A stretch of 64,000 nucleotides of DNA, taken from assembly GCF_003651225.1 (NCBI RefSeq), contig NZ_RCDB01000001.1, positions 248,001 through 312,000 of the forward strand, read 5' to 3'. Positions 61,025 through 64,000 of the stretch are shown here, in pieces. Position 1 is the first letter of the stretch, and every line of letters starts with the position of its first letter. This stretch comes from Microbacterium telephonicum (GTDB lineage Bacteria > Actinomycetota > Actinomycetes > Actinomycetales > Microbacteriaceae). Made by a program: the position numbers and the translations under genes. The notes beneath the pieces were generated by a model. The model did not search any database. It was given only the letters and a program-made list of their open reading frames with translations, and was not told the DNA's origin.

Positions 61025-61996
61025 ATGAGCATGACCCCCGAACAGGCGGCCTGGTTCCGCGACACCTTCACGCGCCTCGTCGACAACGTCGACCAGGCCC
61101 TACTGGGCAAGCGCGAGGTGGTGGGACTCGTGCTGTCGGCGATGCTCGCCGAGGGGCACGTGCTGCTGGAAGACGCACCCGGCACCGGCAAGACGAGCCT
61201 CGCGAAGGCGCTCGCCGCCTCGGTGCAGGGCACGAGCACCCGCATCCAGTTCACGCCCGACCTGCTGCCCTCCGACGTCACCGGTGTGACGATCTACGAC
61301 CAGCAGAACCACCGGTTCGAGTTCCACCGCGGCCCGGTGTTCGCCTCGATCGTGCTCGCCGACGAGATCAACCGCGCCTCCCCGAAGACGCAGTCCGCGC
61401 TCCTGGAGGTCATGGAGGAGTCCCGGGTCACCGTCGACGGCACGGCGCACGAGGTCGGCCGCCCGTTCCTCGTCATCGCGACGCAGAACCCCATCGAGCA
61501 GGCGGGCACCTACAAGCTGCCCGAGGCGCAGCTGGACCGCTTCATGATCAAGACCTCGATCGGGTACCCGTCGCTCGCGGTCGCCGAGCGCATCCTCGTC
61601 GGCGCCGTCGACCGCAACCCGTCGGCCTCGCTCAAGCCCGTCATCACGACCGGCGCCGTCGCCGACATGGCCGACCTCGCCGGCACGGTGCACATCGACC
61701 CGGCCGTCGCCCGGTTCGCGGCGCAGCTGGTCGAGTCCACCCGCGCCTCGACCTCGACGCGCCTGGGCGTCTCGGTGCGCGGCGCCATCTCGATGATGCG
61801 CATCGCCAAGGTGTACGCCGCCTCGCAGGGGCGCCACTTCGTCGTCCCCGACGACATCAAGACCCTCGCCGCGCCGGTGTGGACCCACCGCCTCGTGCTC
61901 GACCCCGAGGCCGAGTTCTCGGGTGTCACCGCCGACACGGTGATCCAGCGCGCCCTCGCCGACGTCGACGCGCCGCTGGCACGGGCCGACGCCTGA
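61025..61996 (+). CDS. MoxR-family AAA+ ATPase
   Basis: A 323-residue chaperone-like AAA+ ATPase. Seen: LLGKREVVGLVLSAMLAEGH, Walker A EDAPGTGKTSLAKAL, IQFTPDLLPSDVTGV, FHRGPVFASIVLADEINRA with Walker B, SALLEVMEESRVTVDG, ATQNPIEQAGTYKLPEAQLD and sensor 2 VSVRGAISMM. MoxR proteins work with DUF58/VWA partners to mature or assemble protein complexes at the membrane. It lies 46 bases after the giant repeat protein and one base from DUF58, so it likely supports export, assembly or processing of that protein (inference). Confidence 0.92.
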   Translation: MSMTPEQAAWFRDTFTRLVDNVDQALLGKREVVGLVLSAMLAEGHVLLEDAPGTGKTSLAKALAASVQGTSTRIQFTPDLLPSDVTGVTIYDQQNHRFEFHRGPVFASIVLADEINRASPKTQSALLEVMEESRVTVDGTAHEVGRPFLVIATQNPIEQAGTYKLPEAQLDRFMIKTSIGYPSLAVAERILVGAVDRNPSASLKPVITTGAVADMADLAGTVHIDPAVARFAAQLVESTRASTSTRLGVSVRGAISMMRIAKVYAASQGRHFVVPDDIKTLAAPVWTHRLVLDPEAEFSGVTADTVIQRALADVDAPLARADA

Positions 61997-63408
61997 TGTC
62001 CACGGCGCAGGGCACCGAGGCACCGACGCGCCGTGCGCGCCGGTCCGCCGCCGTGCCCGCGACCGAGCCGGCAGGCGCCGCCGCGCACCCGGCATCCGAG
62101 CCCTCGGCATCCGCCGTTGGCGCCGCGGAGACCGGAACCCTCGCCGACGCGACCGTGCCGACCGTGCGGATGGCGCGCGAGGCGGGCAGGATCGAGCGCT
62201 GGCGTGAGGATGCCGGCCGCGTGCTCGGGCCGGCGTGGCGCGTCGCGCGCGACGTCGTCGCGGTGGTGCGCCCCCTCGGCTGGATCGTGCTCGGCCTCGC
62301 GGTGTCGCTGTGGATCGTCGCGCTCACCCTCGGGTGGGAGGAGGTGCTCATCGCCGCCGCCGTCGTCACCGCGATCCTCGCCCTCTGCGTTCCGTTCCTG
62401 TTCGGCCGCACGACCTACGAGGTGGGACTCGACCTCACGCGCACCCACGTCGTGGTGGGGGAGCGCGCGGTCGGCGCGCTGAACCTCGCCAACCGCACCT
62501 CGCGCGCGCTGCTGCCGTCCGAGGTCGTGCTGCCGGTCGGATCCGGGCGCGGCCTGTTCCAGGTGCCCCGCCTCGCTCCGGGCGCCGAGCATGAGGAGCT
62601 GTTCGCCATCCCGACCCAGCGCCGCGGCGTGCTGTCGGTGGGGCCGGTGAGCGTGCTGCGCGGCGACCCGCTGGGGCTGTTCGAGCGCACCCACGACCGC
62701 CGCCACGCCGTCGACCTCTTCGTGCACCCGCGCACCACGACCCTCGACGGGCTCTCCCTCGGTCACCTGCGCGACCTCGAAGGCCTGCCGGTGCAGCACC
62801 TGTCCCGCGACGACGTGTCGTTCCACGCCCTGCGGGAGTACCAGCCGGGCGACGACCTGCGCCACGTGCACTGGAAGTCGACCGCCCGCGTCGGCGCGCT
62901 CATGGTGCGCCAGTACGAGGAGACCCGCCGCTCGCACTTCATCGTCGCCCTCTCCACGAGCCCCGACGAGTACCGCACCCCCGACGAGTTCGAGCTGGCC
63001 GTCTCGGTCGCGGGCTCCATCGGCCTGCGCGCCATCCGCGATTCCCGCACCCTCGAGGCGCGCACCCAGCGCGGGGCGCTGCGTGCCCCCACGGCACGCC
63101 GGTTCCTCGACGGCCTGTCGGCCCTGGAGCACTCCCGCTCCCGGGAGGGCGGCATCGCCGCGCTGGCCGGATCGTTGGCCGCCGTCGCCCCGCAGGCGGC
63201 CGTCGCCGTGCTCGTCACCGGCGGCGCCGCGGATGCCGCCGAGCTGCGCGTCGCGTGCGCCCGGCTTCCGTTCGGCGTGCGCGTCGTCGCCGTCGTCGCC
63301 GACGACCGCGTCTCGTCGCCGTCGCTGCGCCGCATCGGCGACGCCGATGTCGTCACCCTCGGCGAGCTCGACCAGCTCCCCTCAGCCGTCCGGAAGGTGC
63401 TGTCGTGA
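61996..63408 (+). CDS. DUF58 membrane protein
   Basis: A 470-residue protein of the DUF58 family, the usual partner of MoxR ATPases. The N-terminal 85 residues are Ala-rich and variable; then two membrane helices (PLGWIVLGLAVSLWIVALTL and VLIAAAVVTAILALCVPFLF), a beta domain (about 150-250) and the DUF58 signature FHALREYQPGDDLRHVHWKS-TARVGALMVRQYEE, followed by a VWA-like fold. Start and stop overlap neighbours by one and four bases. The pair MoxR-DUF58 with a transglutaminase-like membrane protein is a recurrent actinobacterial operon of unknown exact role in the envelope. Confidence 0.9.
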   Translation: MSTAQGTEAPTRRARRSAAVPATEPAGAAAHPASEPSASAVGAAETGTLADATVPTVRMAREAGRIERWREDAGRVLGPAWRVARDVVAVVRPLGWIVLGLAVSLWIVALTLGWEEVLIAAAVVTAILALCVPFLFGRTTYEVGLDLTRTHVVVGERAVGALNLANRTSRALLPSEVVLPVGSGRGLFQVPRLAPGAEHEELFAIPTQRRGVLSVGPVSVLRGDPLGLFERTHDRRHAVDLFVHPRTTTLDGLSLGHLRDLEGLPVQHLSRDDVSFHALREYQPGDDLRHVHWKSTARVGALMVRQYEETRRSHFIVALSTSPDEYRTPDEFELAVSVAGSIGLRAIRDSRTLEARTQRGALRAPTARRFLDGLSALEHSRSREGGIAALAGSLAAVAPQAAVAVLVTGGAADAAELRVACARLPFGVRVVAVVADDRVSSPSLRRIGDADVVTLGELDQLPSAVRKVLS

Positions 63409-64000
63409 CCGGCCGCGCGCTCCGCCTCGTCGTCCTCGACCTCACCGCCGTCGCGCTGCTCGTCTCGGTCGCCGTCATCGGATTCGGCCCGACCTTCGAC
63501 GGACCGCAGTACCTCGTCGCGGGCTTCGGAGCGCTCGCGCTCGGCCTCGCGATCGCGTGGGCGGGGGCCCGCCTGCGCTGGGGCGTGCTGCCCATCGCGG
63601 GTGTCGTCATCGGCGCCTATTTCGTCTTCGGCGGGGCGTTCGCCCTTCCCCACACGACCCTGCTCGGCGTCGTCCCCACCCTCGAGACCGTCCGCGAGCT
63701 CGCCGTCGGCGCCGTCACGTCGTGGAAACAGCTGCTGACGACGGTGCCGCCGGTCGCCGCCGCCGACGGCCACCTCGTCGTGCCGTTCCTGCTCGTGCTC
63801 GTGGCCACCACGATCGCCGCCTCGCTCGCGCTGCGGGCGCGCCACGCCGCGTGGGCGCTCGTGCCGGCGGCCGCGCTGCTGGCCGGGCAGATCCTCCTCG
63901 GCGTCGCCCAGATCGCCGCCCCCGTCGTGCAGGGCGTCGTCTTCGCCGTCGCCGCCGTCGTGTGGCTCGCGCTGCGCCACGCGTGGGAGAACGACGGCGC
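63405..64000 (+). CDS. TgpA-like transglutaminase membrane protein (3' end cut off)
   Basis: The first 198 residues of a protein that continues beyond the window. It starts with GTG inside the DUF58 stop and reads MTGRALRLVVLDLTAVALLV, followed by at least four or five further hydrophobic segments. The segment SWKQLLTTVPPV is characteristic of the N-terminal membrane part of TgpA/DUF3488 transglutaminase-like proteins, whose catalytic Cys-His-Asp domain lies later and is not in this window. It completes the common moxR-DUF58-tgpA gene order. Confidence 0.82.
   Translation, partial: MTGRALRLVVLDLTAVALLVSVAVIGFGPTFDGPQYLVAGFGALALGLAIAWAGARLRWGVLPIAGVVIGAYFVFGGAFALPHTTLLGVVPTLETVRELAVGAVTSWKQLLTTVPPVAAADGHLVVPFLLVLVATTIAASLALRARHAAWALVPAAALLAGQILLGVAQIAAPVVQGVVFAVAAVVWLALRHAWENDG

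Noticed and set aside
55441..61281. Minus-strand open frame of about 1,950 codons antisense to the Ig-like/FN3 protein
   Set aside because: A mirror image of the repetitive G+C-rich coding strand; no start signal or domain, and the plus strand has clear FN3 and cadherin-like motifs.

Overview
This window is very G+C-rich DNA, densely packed with genes. It comes from an actinobacterium, most probably the family Microbacteriaceae and a Microbacterium-like genus. The evidence is codon use dominated by G/C third positions, the small DUF3073 protein, many leaderless genes, start/stop-overlapped operons, and a palindromic intergenic repeat (GTTTCGACTCGCTGCGCTCG and its inverse) that I associate with this family. 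The genus is inference. I see no rRNA, tRNA, transposase, integrase, phage gene or CRISPR array.

Layout. 1-7 kb: the 3' part of an MFS transporter, DUF3073, a universal stress protein, a DUF4097-PadR operon with an AT-rich operator, a TipA-like MerR regulator with its own operator and an internal start, a small membrane protein, a Rho-N/SAP-like protein, topoisomerase IB and a CrcB pair. 7-18 kb: an RND/HAE1-type exporter with a long acidic tail, a DEAD-box RNA helicase with an Arg/Asp-rich N-terminus, a GT1-type glycosyltransferase, a lipoprotein, a radical SAM protein and an acyl-CoA dehydrogenase. 18-27 kb: one operon for import and breakdown of a (probably beta-linked amino) disaccharide: peptide-type ABC importer, ROK regulator, GH4 phosphoglycosidase and BadF/GlcNAc-kinase-like sugar kinase. 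27-32 kb: a minus-strand ECF transporter (two paralogous S components, EcfT, fused EcfA) containing a siderophore-interacting ferric reductase gene, preceded by a DtxR/IdeR-like site. 32-40 kb: pirin, GNAT, then CstA-YbdD, a LytS/LytTR two-component system, a small membrane partner and a sodium:solute symporter. Direct repeats matching the LytTR consensus lie upstream of cstA. 40-54 kb: GH3 lipoprotein, Ski2-like helicase, DUF1697, RecQ, a GNAT-GH16 fusion, an acyl-CoA oxidase, 3-methyladenine glycosylase I, a VapBC module and a short UvrA-like protein. 54-64 kb: a 2,000-residue Ig-like/FN3 surface protein followed by MoxR, DUF58 and a TgpA-like transglutaminase gene cut by the window end.

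The most unusual signals are at DNA level. A palindrome-ended element of about 75-85 bp (AACTCCGGAG ... CTCCGGAGTT) occurs four times, always inside coding sequence and always read in the same frame at its 5' arm (NSG[D/E]). It lies in the helicase (twice), in the linker of the fused ECF ATPase and in the N-terminus of YbdD. Other structured sequences are two intergenic elements with long imperfect terminal inverted repeats, a three-copy 83-85 bp tandem array, a cluster of four GTGACAT sites before recQ, and a strong excess of the word GGATGC/GCATCC. Nine genes share a TANNNT-like -10 hexamer ending exactly six bases before the start codon, which points to leaderless transcripts and settles several start choices.
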